From Candidatus Zixiibacteriota bacterium (lineage in GTDB: Bacteria; Zixibacteria; MSB-5A5; DSPP01): a DNA stretch of 64,000 nt. The notes beneath the pieces were generated by a model that was given only the letters and a program-made list of their open reading frames with translations, did not search any database and was not told where the DNA came from. A program made the translations under genes and the position numbers. The DNA lies in the NCBI GenBank assembly GCA_022614805.1, contig JAKEHY010000038.1:1-64000 (forward strand). Direction: 5' to 3'. Below, piece after piece: positions 7,721 through 17,390 of the stretch (position 1 is its first letter; each line of letters opens with the position of its first letter).

Positions 7721-9235
7721 ATGAATAGACGAAAATCCATAGCGTTAATCTTTCTGGTCGCTTTCTTGGGGGCGGTTTTTGGTTCTCTTTTTACGTTTGC
7801 CTTGTTGAAACCCGAAGGAGGCGGCCGGTATGACGCCTTGCCGTCTGCCGCCGGCAAGGCGCAACTTTTCCTGGCCAGCGACGAAGAGCCGTTCCAAAAG
7901 GATGTTCCGGAATCCCGCCGCAACGCCATCGTGCGGGCGGCCGAGAAGGTGGGGCCGGCGGTGGTTTCGATTGCCGTCACCCAAACCCGGCTGGTGCGTT
8001 CCTCCCCTTACTTCAACCCGTTCGGGGCGGATGATTTTGACGACATTTGGGGCTTCTTTTTCCGCCCGCGGGAGTTCAAGCAGAGAGTACATTCCATCGG
8101 CTCCGGGGTCATCACCGACCCGGACGGCTACATTTTGACCAACCAGCATGTGGTGGAAGGGGCGGAGGAAATCCGGATAACCCTGCCTTCCGGAGAAGAA
8201 TACATGGCCGGGGTGAGGGGGGAAGACCCGACTTCCGATTTGGCGGTTTTGAAAATAGGCGGGGAGAATTTGCCGACCGCCAAGTTAGGGAACTCGGACG
8301 AGCTGGTCATCGGGGAGTGGGCCATCGCCTTCGGCAACCCCTTCGGCTATCTTTTGGACGACCCCCATCCGACTGTGACCGCCGGGGTTATATCGGCTTT
8401 GGGACGGGATTTCAAGCGCCCCATTGGGCAGGGGAGCCGGGTTTACCGCAAGATGATTCAGACCGATGCCGCCATCAACCCGGGGAATTCGGGCGGGCCT
8501 TTAGTGAACGCCGACGGGGAGGTCATCGGCATTAACACCTTCATTTTCACCTCCAGCCGGGGTTCGGAAGGAGTTGGCTTTGCCATCCCGGTCAACCGGG
8601 CCCGCCGTGTGATGGAGGATTTAATCGCCTACGGGGAAACCGTCCCCCCCTGGGTCGGGCTTGACGTGCAGAGTTTGACCCCCCTTCTGGCGCAGAGCCT
8701 GAATATCGACCAAAAGGAGGGAGCTTTGGTGTCGGGCGTGGAGAAAAATTCGCCCGCGGCTCGGGCGGGGCTTATGCGGGGAGACGTTATCACGGAAGTG
8801 GAGGGGAAAAAAATCGCCAGCGCCGGCGACTGGGAGGATTTTTTGTGGGATGTGCGCAGCGGCCGAAGCTTCGGGGTCCTGTTTGCCCGCAAGAACGAGC
8901 TGCGCAAGGCGGTTTTGACCGCCCAGCTGGCGGCGGCCGGGCGCCGCGGGCCGGAGGGAAAGCTGGGGATTTACGTTGCCGACCTGATGCCGGAGGAGGC
9001 GGAGCGCTTGGGAATTGAGCCGGGGCGGGGGGTGGTGGTGTCCGAAGTGAAGCCCAACTCGACCGCGGGGCTCATCGGGGTGGAGCAGGGGGACGTGATT
9101 TTGGAGGTTAACAAAACGGAGGTTTCCTCGGCCTTGGAATATGAACGGGTGATGAAGCGGCTGAAAAAGGGGCAAAAAGTGGTCTTGTTGCTGGCGCGCC
9201 GAGGGGAATTGTTTTACGTGACGACGCAGGTTTGA
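7721..9235 (+). CDS. degP: HtrA/DegP-family periplasmic serine protease with two PDZ domains
   Basis: This 504-aa protein has an N-terminal membrane anchor or uncleaved signal (residues 7-30), a trypsin-like domain and two PDZ domains (about 310-400 and 410-504). The catalytic triad is H143 (LTNQHVVEG), D173 (DPTSDLAVL) and S257 (NPGNSGGP). HtrA proteases degrade or refold misfolded envelope proteins. The last codons overlap the TTG start of the copper ATPase gene, so the two are probably cotranscribed and translationally coupled. That would link envelope quality control to copper stress; this is inference. Confidence 0.92.
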   Translation: MNRRKSIALIFLVAFLGAVFGSLFTFALLKPEGGGRYDALPSAAGKAQLFLASDEEPFQKDVPESRRNAIVRAAEKVGPAVVSIAVTQTRLVRSSPYFNPFGADDFDDIWGFFFRPREFKQRVHSIGSGVITDPDGYILTNQHVVEGAEEIRITLPSGEEYMAGVRGEDPTSDLAVLKIGGENLPTAKLGNSDELVIGEWAIAFGNPFGYLLDDPHPTVTAGVISALGRDFKRPIGQGSRVYRKMIQTDAAINPGNSGGPLVNADGEVIGINTFIFTSSRGSEGVGFAIPVNRARRVMEDLIAYGETVPPWVGLDVQSLTPLLAQSLNIDQKEGALVSGVEKNSPAARAGLMRGDVITEVEGKKIASAGDWEDFLWDVRSGRSFGVLFARKNELRKAVLTAQLAAAGRRGPEGKLGIYVADLMPEEAERLGIEPGRGVVVSEVKPNSTAGLIGVEQGDVILEVNKTEVSSALEYERVMKRLKKGQKVVLLLARRGELFYVTTQV

Positions 9236-11649
9236 AGGTCTTAAAAAAGAGCATCCAAACTGCAAATAAAGTGGTTTTGACTGCGTCCCAATCTCTTGCC
9301 GAAAAGGAGCGGGTGGTTCTGCCGGTCCGGGGGATGACCTGCGCTTCCTGCGTCCGCTCCGTCGAACAGGGGCTTGCCAAAACCCCCGGCGTTTTGCGGG
9401 CCGAGGTGAGCCTGGTTTCCGAAACGGCGGCGGTGGAAATCGACAAGACTAAAACCAACCCGGCCGCCCTTTCCGAAGCGGTAAGAAATTCCGGCTACGA
9501 GGTGCCGGCCCGGCGGGGGGTTATCCGCTTCTCCAACGGGATTCCGCCGGATGCCGAAAAGAGAATCGTTTCTCTCTGGGGAGTTTTGGGGACCAAAATT
9601 CGGGATTCCCGCATCGAAGTTTCCTATTTGCCGGAGTTAGTCAGCCTGAATGAAGTTTCCTCCCTCCTGCAGTCCGCCGGGGCGACGGTTGTAGCAACGG
9701 AAGAAATCGAAGAGAAAATTTCCGATGCCGGCTACCGGAAAGAAAAACTGAAACTTGGAGCCGTTCTGGCGGCTTCGGCGGTGGTTTTCGTTTTTGGAAT
9801 GCTTCATTTCGACCCTGCACTTACTTTCTGGGTCAGCCTCCCCTTGGCCACCCTCATACAGTTCTGGGGTGGGGCGCAATTTTACCGCGGCGCCTGGGTG
9901 CAGCTTAAACACCGGCGCGGGGATATGAACACGCTGGTGGCTCTGGGAACAACGGTTGCCTACTTTTATTCGGTCTGGAACGGCGTTCGGTTCCTGCGCA
10001 CCGGGAGCGCACCGGAATTTTACTTCGAAACTGCCGCTGTCATCATCGCCCTGGTTCTGCTCGGCCGATTTCTGGAATCTTCGGCGCGGCATCGGGGGCG
10101 GGCGGCCACCAAAGAGCTTTTAAGTTTGGCTCCGCAAAAGGCAAGGGTTTTGACACCCGACGGGCAGGAAAAGGAAGTGCCGACCGGGGCGCTTTTTCCG
10201 GGAGATTTTGTTTTGGTGCGGCCGGGTGAAAAAATTCCGGCCGATGGGGAGGTGCTGGAAGGGAGCTCCAGCGTGGACGAGGCCTTGGTTACCGGCGAGT
10301 CGGTGCCGGTTTCCAAGGGGCCGGGGGACTGGGTCATCGGCGGGAGCATCAACCGGGAGGGGGCCATTCGCCTGGCCGTGCGCCGGGCCGGAAAGCAGAG
10401 CTATCTGGCTACGCTGGCCTCGCTGGTGGAAGAGGCTCAAAGCTCCAAGCCGCCGGTGCAAAGATTGGTAGATAAGATTGCGGCCGTTTTCGTTCCGGTT
10501 GTTCTAGCCATCGCCCTTTTGACCTTTGTCGTCTGGGCCATCTTTGGGCCAAACATCAGCTTCGCGCTCAAGATGACCACGGCGGTTTTAATCATCGCCT
10601 GTCCCTGCGCGATGGGACTGGCGACGCCCATGGCTTTAATCGCCGGCGCGGGCCGGGCGGCCAAGAAAGGGATTTTGATAAAAGATGCTTTGGCTTTGGA
10701 AAAAGCAAGTAAACTCCAAATACTTGTTCTGGACAAGACCGGCACTTTGACTTCCGGTCAGCCAAAAGTCGAAAAATGGAAATTCAAAGGAGATAAAAAG
10801 GAAATCCTTTCCCTTTTGCTTTCGGTCGAGAAACTTTCCGAGCATCCATTTGCACTGCCGCTGGTGGAGTTTGCCAAAAAAGAGGGGGGGGCTGAAATTC
10901 CAATCGCCGATTTTCGTTCCTTTCCGGGCAAGGGGGTTGCCGCTTATGCCGGTGAAAAAAGAATTATGATTGGCACGCGCTTCTTTCTGGAAGAGAATCA
11001 CGTCGCCGTGCAGACCGAATGGGACGAGGAGCACTCCCCCTTTTCGCAGGTGCATATGGCCGTCGGCAACCTGGAGGCAGCCCGCTTTTATGTGACCGAT
11101 TCCCTGCGGCCGGAAGCCGTCGCGACGGTGGCGGAACTGAAAAAAATCGGGGTGGAGCCGTTTATGCTCTCCGGGGACTGGCGGGAGGCGACCGAATACG
11201 CCGCAAATCAGTTGCAAATCGAGCGCTCCCGCGGAGAGGTTCGCGGCGACCAGAAGGGAAACTGGATTCGGGAGTTGAAAAAAGAAGGGAGGTCGGTCGG
11301 AATGGTCGGCGACGGGGTCAACGATGCCGTGGCACTTTCGGAGGCGGACGTGGGCATCGCCGTGCGAAGAGGAAGTGATTTGACCCTCGAATCGGCGGAT
11401 GTCGTTTTGTTGAACGAAAATTTGAAGTTGCTCCCCTACCTCATCCGGCTCTCGCGCCGGGTCCTCTCCACTATTCGCTGGAATTTAGTCTGGGCCTTCG
11501 GCTACAACATTCTGGGCATTCCCATTGCCGCCGGGGTTTTGTATCCGGCCTTTGGTTTGACCTTGAATCCGATGCTGGCGGCTTTAGCCATGGCCTTTTC
11601 CTCTCTTTTTGTGGTCACCAATTCGCTCCGGCTGCGGAAGTTTGAATAG
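9232..11649 (+). CDS. copA: Copper-translocating P1B-type ATPase
   Basis: This 805-aa pump has a canonical metal-binding domain with MTCASC (35-40) and a second, degenerate HMA-like domain without the CxxC. The transmembrane CPC motif (C457-P458-C459) specifies Cu(I)/Ag(I) transport. The phosphorylation site is D501 in DKTGTLTSG, and GDGVND lies at 693-698. It exports copper from the cytoplasm. The proposed start is TTG at 9232, overlapping the htrA stop by 4 bp; no other start precedes the metal-binding domain with a better context. No copper chaperone or regulator is visible next to it. Confidence 0.9.
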   Translation: MKVLKKSIQTANKVVLTASQSLAEKERVVLPVRGMTCASCVRSVEQGLAKTPGVLRAEVSLVSETAAVEIDKTKTNPAALSEAVRNSGYEVPARRGVIRFSNGIPPDAEKRIVSLWGVLGTKIRDSRIEVSYLPELVSLNEVSSLLQSAGATVVATEEIEEKISDAGYRKEKLKLGAVLAASAVVFVFGMLHFDPALTFWVSLPLATLIQFWGGAQFYRGAWVQLKHRRGDMNTLVALGTTVAYFYSVWNGVRFLRTGSAPEFYFETAAVIIALVLLGRFLESSARHRGRAATKELLSLAPQKARVLTPDGQEKEVPTGALFPGDFVLVRPGEKIPADGEVLEGSSSVDEALVTGESVPVSKGPGDWVIGGSINREGAIRLAVRRAGKQSYLATLASLVEEAQSSKPPVQRLVDKIAAVFVPVVLAIALLTFVVWAIFGPNISFALKMTTAVLIIACPCAMGLATPMALIAGAGRAAKKGILIKDALALEKASKLQILVLDKTGTLTSGQPKVEKWKFKGDKKEILSLLLSVEKLSEHPFALPLVEFAKKEGGAEIPIADFRSFPGKGVAAYAGEKRIMIGTRFFLEENHVAVQTEWDEEHSPFSQVHMAVGNLEAARFYVTDSLRPEAVATVAELKKIGVEPFMLSGDWREATEYAANQLQIERSRGEVRGDQKGNWIRELKKEGRSVGMVGDGVNDAVALSEADVGIAVRRGSDLTLESADVVLLNENLKLLPYLIRLSRRVLSTIRWNLVWAFGYNILGIPIAAGVLYPAFGLTLNPMLAALAMAFSSLFVVTNSLRLRKFE

Positions 11650-11684
11650 GTGTTTTTGAAAATTTCCCTTAAATTCTTTTTCCA

Positions 11685-12071
11685 ATGAAAAATCAGTTTA
11701 AAAAACATTTTTCACTGGAAGAAGCGGGCAAGCTTTTGCCCTCGCTGGCGAAAATATTTGAAGAGATTAACACCATTCAGGGGGAGCTGAATGCCCGCGG
11801 GGCGGAGGTGGCGGAGGTTCAGGATTCCGCCAAGACCAACGGCGGCGGTTCGAAGGCGGATTACCATTTCGCTCAAAACCTGAAAATTCAGAGGCTGCTG
11901 GGGCGGGTGGAAAAAATGGGGGTTTTGGTCAAGGATTTGGACCGGGGGCTGGTCGATTTTCCCCATCTGCGCGGGGGGCGGGAGGTTTTTTTGTGCTGGA
12001 TGGTGGGGGAAAAAAAAATCGATTTCTGGCACGATTTGGGAGCGGGATTTGCGGGAAGGGAGCCGCTGTAA
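11685..12071 (+). CDS. DUF2203-family protein
   Basis: This 128-aa protein starts with FSLEEAGKLLPSLAKIFEEI and contains LKDLDRGLVDFPHLRGGREVFLCWMVGEKKIDFWHDLGAGF, split here as LVDFPHLRGGREVFLCW and EKKIDFWHD. This is the pattern of DUF2203, a small family of unknown function. It is mostly helical in the first two thirds. It lies 35 bp after copA on the same strand and may be its last operon member. A 1-kb non-coding block follows. Confidence 0.75.
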   Translation: MKNQFKKHFSLEEAGKLLPSLAKIFEEINTIQGELNARGAEVAEVQDSAKTNGGGSKADYHFAQNLKIQRLLGRVEKMGVLVKDLDRGLVDFPHLRGGREVFLCWMVGEKKIDFWHDLGAGFAGREPL

Positions 12072-12230
12072 AGACAGGGATTAGTGATTAGCAAAAGCAA
12101 AGGCAAAGTTGGTGTGAATTTGGAAATTTGGGCGCAGGTAGAGCAGAATTTTTGAGGGGCTGCAAAATCAAAACAATTTTGCAGGTGTTTTTGTAGGCAG
12201 GGATGACCCCACCCTTGACCCCTCCCTTAA

Positions 12231-12252
12231 TCCCTCCCCTCAAGGGGAGGGA
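12231..12252. repeat. C-rich dispersed hairpin
   Basis: TCCCTCCCC (12231-12239) pairs perfectly with GGGGAGGGA (12244-12252) over the loop TCAA. The left flank CCTCCCTTAATCCC closely matches the flank of the hairpin at 13000, showing that both belong to one repeat family. Confidence 0.75.
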
Positions 12253-12906
12253 ATTAGAATAAATCAAGGAAAGGGAGGGGCAGGCCAGCGGCCTGTCCCT
12301 TGGCCTTTCCTTTTTGTTTCTTTTTCGTGCGACCCCTCGACTTCGCTCGGGGTAAACGGGTTTTAAAACAGCAGTGAAAGTGGGAGAACAGACCTATGAT
12401 GGCCTTCTCCGTACGGCCTGCCTGTTTTTTTGTTCTGCCTTGCACGCGGCAAGCCCCGCGCCGGCGTTACTGGTCTATTGGCGCTTATCCCTTTCAAAGA
12501 GAAGCGCAGTCCGGATAAAAGGAAATCTGCTGTTCTTTCCCCCAGACCAATGGAGGAAATCAACCCCGGAAGGGGGGATCCGTATTCCTGGTCTTACCGG
12601 CTCCCTTGTCCTTTTGGGGTTCGGCTGTGGCACGCCAGCGGCGCCCAAACCGACCCGTTGCACAAATGCAGGGATCAGGGATTGGGGATTAGGGATTAGT
12701 GAAAATCCCAAAACCCTTCACACACGTCCCTCTACTAATAAAGGGACCTTTGGACAACTCGCTCAAAATCACTACCATTTTTGCAAAGCGGTTGGGGGAA
12801 AAGGGGTTGGAAGAGCGAAAATTCAGAAAATCGGAAAAATGGCTGATTTGGGCGGGAAAATAATTTTTGGGAATTTTGTAACGTGTTGGGAGTCAATAAA
12901 AAAAAC

Positions 12907-12953
12907 GGGCAGGCACCCTCACGACTACGCTCAGGGCAAGCGGAGGCCTGCCC
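12907..12953. repeat. Dispersed palindromic element with CCCTACAAA tail
   Basis: GGGCAGGC (12907-12914) pairs with GCCTGCCC (12946-12953). The enclosed sequence holds an inner CCCT/AGGG pairing. The tail CCCCTACAAAGAC matches the tail near 4200, and the reverse of this tail (GTAGGGGCG) begins the element at 62893. Confidence 0.65.
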
Positions 12954-12999
12954 CTACAAAGACAAACATCACAGGCACGAAGCGTTTAACCTCCCCTTA

Positions 13000-13024
13000 A
13001 TCCCCTCCTTCGTAAGGAGGGGAT
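13000..13024. repeat. C-rich dispersed hairpin
   Basis: ATCCCCTCCTT (13000-13010) pairs perfectly with AAGGAGGGGAT (13014-13024) over CGT. Left flank CCTCCCCTTA matches the flank of the 12231 hairpin. It lies downstream of the minus-strand FG-GAP gene but has no T tract. Confidence 0.75.
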
Positions 13025-13064
13025 AGAAGATACGGGCGGGCAATTTTTGGGTAGTGCAAAAACG

Positions 13065-14567
13065 CTACGAACAAGGTAAAGGTGTTTGCGAAAATATCCG
13101 GTTAAGAAGCAGAACTATATCGGCGGCGGAAAATGAACCGTCGCAATTCAGGTCGGCGGTGCAGGGGGAAAGGGCCAGCGAATTATCGATGAAGGCCACA
13201 TTAAGCAGGTTGGCCACATCGGCGATGGTTAAGGTGGAGTCGAAATTCAAATCGCCTTTGGGGACGGTCTTGGAGGCGAAAACATAAACAGAGCCGGGGT
13301 GCGTTCCTCGTATTCCGGGGGAATCCTCCGGAGCGCCAATTAGAATATCGGCCTTGCCGTTTCCGTCCAAGTCGCCCAGATCCGCTATTGAAGTGCCAAA
13401 AGAATCCCATTCACGAAGAGGGGTTTCTGTCTTATAGATAAGCGAACCGTCTGAACCGGAATAAACAAAAATGGCACCAACGGAGCCCAACCCCAAAATA
13501 AGATCGAATCCACCAGGGGCACCAACCATGAAGTCACGCAAACCGTCTCCATCTACATCTGATAATTCCTTTACAGACCATCCAAAATTGCTCATCGGGG
13601 CACTGCTTTTTGTTAGCAAGAGTTCTTCCGAAATGCTTGAATATGTCTTGGTGTAAGACGGCCTTGCAGGTATTCCAGACCATCCCAGAAAAGGGCCGCC
13701 TCCTATGAAATCGCTTTTACCGTCTTTGTCAAAATCCCCAACTTTGGATGCAGACCAACCGAGATAATCCTTTTGGCTGGTTCCATCTACCCGGCCGAGG
13801 GGTGTGCCATCGATTCCAGAGTAAACATAGACGGCGCCAAAGTCGCTTAGGTACGAACCAGACGATGCGTCGAAAAACGGAGCACCAAAAACGAAGTCCG
13901 CGTTTCCATCATCATTCACATCGCCTATTCCGGCCACCGATTTACCGAAATAATCGGAACTATTACCATTTATTTGATAGAGAATAGAATCATCGGCGAC
14001 CGAGTATACAAAAACAGCGCCGGCTACCGGTACACCGATAACAAGATCTGGTCTTCCATCCCCATTCAGGTCGCCGATTTCTGCGATGGAGGTCAAATCA
14101 AAATTGGCGACGGGCAAATACACTTCGTAGAGAGGAGCTCCATCTGGGCCGGAGTAAAAGGAGATTCGGGGAGGCAGAAAACCCCCAGCTATTAGGTCGG
14201 AATTTCCATCCCCGTTCACATCGCTGACCCCGGCGATTGCCTGTCCAATGTAATCTCCGCTTATATTTCCGTTAATTTGGTAAAGAAAACTGCCCGTGCC
14301 TCCAGAATAAACGTAAACCGAACCGCGCGGGCCATCTTGATAAGGGCTGGCTCGCGGACAACCCACGGCAAAATCCATTTTTCCATCACCGTCAATGTCC
14401 CCTATTGCGGCAACATTTTCTCCAAAAGAAATATTGAGGGGAATATTGAGGGTTGTGCCTTGAACCCAGTAAAATTGCACCGGAGCGGTGCAGTCGGAGG
14501 CGAAGGCGGGAATAACAGCAAAGCAAAAAACAAAAATGGCCAAGAGCAATAGTCGAAACCTGGGCAT
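13065..14567 (-). CDS. Secreted FG-GAP (integrin alpha-like) repeat protein with C-terminal dockerin-type domain
   Basis: This 500-aa protein has a signal peptide (LLLLAIFVFCFAVIPAFAS) and about seven FG-GAP repeats with calcium-binding loops such as DIDGDGKMDFAVG, DVNGDGNSDLIAG and DLDGNGKADILIG. The repeats should form a beta-propeller. The C-terminus carries two dockerin type I half-motifs (GDLNFDSTLTIADVANLLN and ADLNCDGSFSAADIVLLLN). It is exported and probably surface-attached or cohesin-like-partnered; the partner is unknown. An AGGAGG site lies just before the ATG. Such FG-GAP/dockerin proteins are common in Zixibacteria-like genomes (general knowledge). Confidence 0.88.
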   Translation of the reverse strand: MPRFRLLLLAIFVFCFAVIPAFASDCTAPVQFYWVQGTTLNIPLNISFGENVAAIGDIDGDGKMDFAVGCPRASPYQDGPRGSVYVYSGGTGSFLYQINGNISGDYIGQAIAGVSDVNGDGNSDLIAGGFLPPRISFYSGPDGAPLYEVYLPVANFDLTSIAEIGDLNGDGRPDLVIGVPVAGAVFVYSVADDSILYQINGNSSDYFGKSVAGIGDVNDDGNADFVFGAPFFDASSGSYLSDFGAVYVYSGIDGTPLGRVDGTSQKDYLGWSASKVGDFDKDGKSDFIGGGPFLGWSGIPARPSYTKTYSSISEELLLTKSSAPMSNFGWSVKELSDVDGDGLRDFMVGAPGGFDLILGLGSVGAIFVYSGSDGSLIYKTETPLREWDSFGTSIADLGDLDGNGKADILIGAPEDSPGIRGTHPGSVYVFASKTVPKGDLNFDSTLTIADVANLLNVAFIDNSLALSPCTADLNCDGSFSAADIVLLLNRIFSQTPLPCS

Positions 14568-14684
14568 TTATCCTCCTCTTTATTTATTATCGGATTTATT
14601 TTTCGTAAAATCAAGGAGTTAATGTTTTTGCTTGACTTTTTGACGGTTTTTGGGATTTTTGGCGGGTCGGAGGTGTCCGTATAA

Positions 14685-15629
14685 GTGCCGATTCGGGATT
14701 TCAAAGCCGGCGAAGAGGTTAGCGGTTTTTTCGCCGTGCGGAAAAAGGAACTGAAAGAATACGACAGCCGGTTTTTTTTGAAGCTGGAATTAGGCGACGC
14801 CTCCGGCCGGCTGGATGCCGTTATGTGGGAGGATGCCGCCATCACCAACAATCAGATAGAAGTGGGTTCGGTGGTCAAAGTCAAGGGGACGGTAACCATC
14901 TACCGGGACGATTTGCAAATAAACGTCCGGAACATCCGAGCCGCCAAGCCGGAGGAGTTTTCGTTGGACGAGATTCTGCCCCGCTCCAAGTTTTCCAAAG
15001 AGGAACTGGAGAAACGATTTGTCGAGGAAGTCGGGCGCATCAAAAACCTTCATTTGAAGAAGCTTCTCGAATTGTTTATGACCGACCGGAAAATCTTTGA
15101 CGCTTACCTTGTCGCACCGGCGGGGAAGCTGTGGCACCACAATTATATAGGGGGGTTGGCGGAGCATTCGTTGCAGATGGCGGAGATTGCCCGGAAAGTG
15201 GCGCCGTTTTATTCCCTCGTTGACGTCGAACTTTTAGTCACCGGGGCGCTTTTGCACGATTGCGGCAAGGTGTGGCAATATCAGGCCGTCGGGTTTTTTG
15301 ACTACACCACCGAAGGGCGGCTGGTCGGCCACATCAACTCCGGCGACCATTACGTTGCCTCGCTGACGGAGAAAATCGAGAACTTCCCGACCGAACTGGC
15401 CGTGCGGCTCCGGCACCTGATTTTATCCCATCAGGGGACCGCCGAGCAGGGGTCCCCCATCGTGCCGCAGACGCCGGAGGGGTTCGTCCTCTATTCCATC
15501 GACGAACTGGACTCCAAAATGGGGGCTTTGGCCCGGATTTGGGAGAAAGAAAAAAAGGCCGGATGGAGTGAGTATATTAACCTAATCGGCCGATATATTT
15601 ATTGGGGTGAAAACCGCATACAAACATAG
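14685..15629 (+). CDS. YhaM-like 3'-5' exoribonuclease (OB-fold plus HD domain)
   Basis: This 314-aa protein has an N-terminal OB-fold nucleic-acid-binding region ([21 protein letters not shown] to about INVRNIRAA) followed by an HD phosphohydrolase domain. The HD motif is LLHDCGKVW, preceded by the conserved histidines of [14 protein letters not shown]. This domain order and length match YhaM, which trims RNA and single-stranded DNA from the 3' end. The start is GTG at 14685; a GGAGG lies about 11 nt upstream. It precedes mreB by about 25 bp and may share its transcript. Confidence 0.85.
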   Translation: MPIRDFKAGEEVSGFFAVRKKELKEYDSRFFLKLELGDASGRLDAVMWEDAAITNNQIEVGSVVKVKGTVTIYRDDLQINVRNIRAAKPEEFSLDEILPRSKFSKEELEKRFVEEVGRIKNLHLKKLLELFMTDRKIFDAYLVAPAGKLWHHNYIGGLAEHSLQMAEIARKVAPFYSLVDVELLVTGALLHDCGKVWQYQAVGFFDYTTEGRLVGHINSGDHYVASLTEKIENFPTELAVRLRHLILSHQGTAEQGSPIVPQTPEGFVLYSIDELDSKMGALARIWEKEKKAGWSEYINLIGRYIYWGENRIQT

Positions 15630-15654
15630 TCCCTATGGGACAGGAGAGAGCGGA

Positions 15655-16683
15655 ATGGGATTTTTCGATTTAATATCGAACGACATCGGGATTGACCTCG
15701 GAACCGCCAACACGCTGGTATTCGTGCGCGGAGTCGGCATCGTTTTGAACGAGCCCTCGGTGGTGGCGGTGGACACCTCCAACAAGAAAGTTTTGGCCAT
15801 CGGGGCCTCGGCCAAGGAGATGGTGGGGCGCACGCCGGGGGAGATTTCCGCCATCCGGCCGTTGAAGGACGGCGTCATCGCCGATTTCGAAATCACCGAG
15901 CGGCTGTTGTCCGATTTCATCAAACGGGTGGTGCGGCACAAGTATTTGATGAAGCCGCGCATCGTCATCTCGGTCCCTTCCGGCATCACCGAAGTGGAAA
16001 AGCGGGCCGTGCGGGATTCGGCCGAAAACGCCGGGGCGCGGGAAGTCTATTTAATCCAGGAGCCGATGGCGGCCGCCATCGGGGTCGGGCTGCCGGTCGA
16101 CCGTCCGACCGGCTCGATGATTATCGACATCGGCGGCGGGACTTCCGAAATCGCTGTCATCGCCTTAAACGGCATCGTCAACAACACCTCCATCCGCATC
16201 GCCGGGGACGAACTGGACGAGGCCATCGTATTGTATTTGAAGAAAAATTACAACCTGCTCATCGGCGCGCTGACGGCGGAGGAGATTAAAATCAAAATCG
16301 GCTCGGCCTTCCCGCTCGAAAAGGAAGAATCGATGGAAATCAAGGGGCGTGACCTGGTGGCCGGAGTCCCCAAAACCCTGAAAATCTCCTCCGTTCAAAT
16401 CCGGGAAGCGCTTTCCGAGCCGATAAACGCCATCATTGAGGCGGTCCGGCAGGCGCTCGAACGCACCCCGCCGGAGCTGGCCGCTGACATTTTGGACCGG
16501 GGCATCATTTTGACCGGCGGCGGAGCGCTTTTGCGCGGACTGGACAAGCGCCTGCGGCAGGAAACCAACCTGCCGGTGAACGTGGCGGAAGACCCCCTGA
16601 CCTGCGTGGTGCGGGGAACCGGCAAGGTTTTGGAAAATATGGCCCAATACTCCAAGGTATTGATAAAAAGCCGGCGCGATTAG
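15655..16683 (+). CDS. mreB: Rod-shape-determining actin homologue MreB
   Basis: This 342-aa protein shows the actin-family phosphate loops ([34 protein letters not shown]) and the hallmark [11 protein letters not shown] and [13 protein letters not shown]. MreB filaments guide lateral wall synthesis under the inner membrane, so the cell is probably rod-shaped. The start at 15655 follows AGGAGAG; an in-frame ATG at 15607 would add 16 non-conserved residues. The usual mreC and mreD are not beside it; ftsE, ftsX and an envC-like gene follow instead. Confidence 0.95.
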   Translation: MGFFDLISNDIGIDLGTANTLVFVRGVGIVLNEPSVVAVDTSNKKVLAIGASAKEMVGRTPGEISAIRPLKDGVIADFEITERLLSDFIKRVVRHKYLMKPRIVISVPSGITEVEKRAVRDSAENAGAREVYLIQEPMAAAIGVGLPVDRPTGSMIIDIGGGTSEIAVIALNGIVNNTSIRIAGDELDEAIVLYLKKNYNLLIGALTAEEIKIKIGSAFPLEKEESMEIKGRDLVAGVPKTLKISSVQIREALSEPINAIIEAVRQALERTPPELAADILDRGIILTGGGALLRGLDKRLRQETNLPVNVAEDPLTCVVRGTGKVLENMAQYSKVLIKSRRD

Positions 16684-16708
16684 TTTTTTGTTTGTATCAT
16701 CATAGGAC

Positions 16709-17389
16709 GTGGCGCCGCTTCTATTAATCAAGAATCTAAAAAAAAGCTACCCTCCCCTACGCACGGTTTTTGAGAAGGCCGCCCTTTCGGTGGAGCCGGG
16801 GGAGCTGGTCGTGGTTTGCGGCCCTTCCGGGGCCGGCAAAACCACGCTCTTGGACCTCATTTATTTGTCCGAACGGCCGGAAGGGGGGGAGCTGTTTTTG
16901 GAAGGAAAGCCGGCCCCCTGGAACCAGCCGAGGGCCTTTCGTCACTGGCGGCGGAAAATCGGCTACATCTTTCAGGACCAGAAGCTTTTTTTCGACCGGA
17001 CGGTGTTCGAAAACGTGGCCCTCCCCTTTTTTTTCGATTCCCATCAGCCCCCCCAATTGAAGCAGGAGGTTGAAAAGTGGCTTTCTGCGGTCGGTCTTTT
17101 CGGGCAGAAGGAAAAAAGTCCCGGGGAGCTTTCGCTGGGGGAACGGACCCTGGTTGCCTTTTGCCGCGCCCTGATTACCGCTCCGCCTCTTCTTTTGGCG
17201 GATGACCCCCTTTCCAATTTGGACCCCGTCCGGGCTGAAGTGGCCCTGCAGCTTTTGGTAAAGGAAGCGGAGGGGGGCCGGAGCATCGTTTTGACCTCGG
17301 CCACCGGGAGCGTGAACGCCGCGCGGGCGAAATTTTATTTCATCGACCGGGGGCAACTCGTGGCCGAGCCGCAAAAGGGGGGAACGTAG
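16709..17389 (+). CDS. ftsE: FtsE-like ABC ATPase with degenerate catalytic motifs
   Basis: This 226-aa protein has a normal Walker A (GPSGAGKT, 38-45) and Q-loop Q89. The signature is LSLGE (141-145) instead of LSGGQ/E, the Walker B catalytic Glu is Asp166 (LLLADDPLSNLD), and the switch His is Thr199 (VLTSATG). FtsEX regulates peptidoglycan hydrolysis at the septum through ATP hydrolysis, so these changes suggest weak or absent turnover. Identity rests on the following ftsX gene, 1 bp downstream, and the EnvC-like gene after it. The start is GTG at 16709. Confidence 0.8.
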   Translation: MAPLLLIKNLKKSYPPLRTVFEKAALSVEPGELVVVCGPSGAGKTTLLDLIYLSERPEGGELFLEGKPAPWNQPRAFRHWRRKIGYIFQDQKLFFDRTVFENVALPFFFDSHQPPQLKQEVEKWLSAVGLFGQKEKSPGELSLGERTLVAFCRALITAPPLLLADDPLSNLDPVRAEVALQLLVKEAEGGRSIVLTSATGSVNAARAKFYFIDRGQLVAEPQKGGT

Positions 17390-17390
17390 G

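Larger units (their letters stand above)
12072..13064. other. Non-coding block of dispersed repeats, 993 bp
   Basis: No supported gene on either strand; the long open frame here has no recognisable domain and runs through repeat text. Visible pieces are C-rich hairpins (12231-12252, 13000-13024), GGGGCAGGCC/GGCCTGTCCC (about 12277-12300), a GGGCAGGC/GCCTGCCC element (12907-12953) ending in CCCTACAAA, and short GGATTAG-type tracts at about 12080 and 12670-12700. It separates the copA unit from the convergent FG-GAP gene. Confidence 0.65.

Noticed and set aside
12374-13000. Long plus-strand open frame (about 208 codons) in the repeat block
   Set aside because: It runs through hairpin repeats, has no ribosome site and no recognisable domain; codon use does not resemble neighbouring genes.
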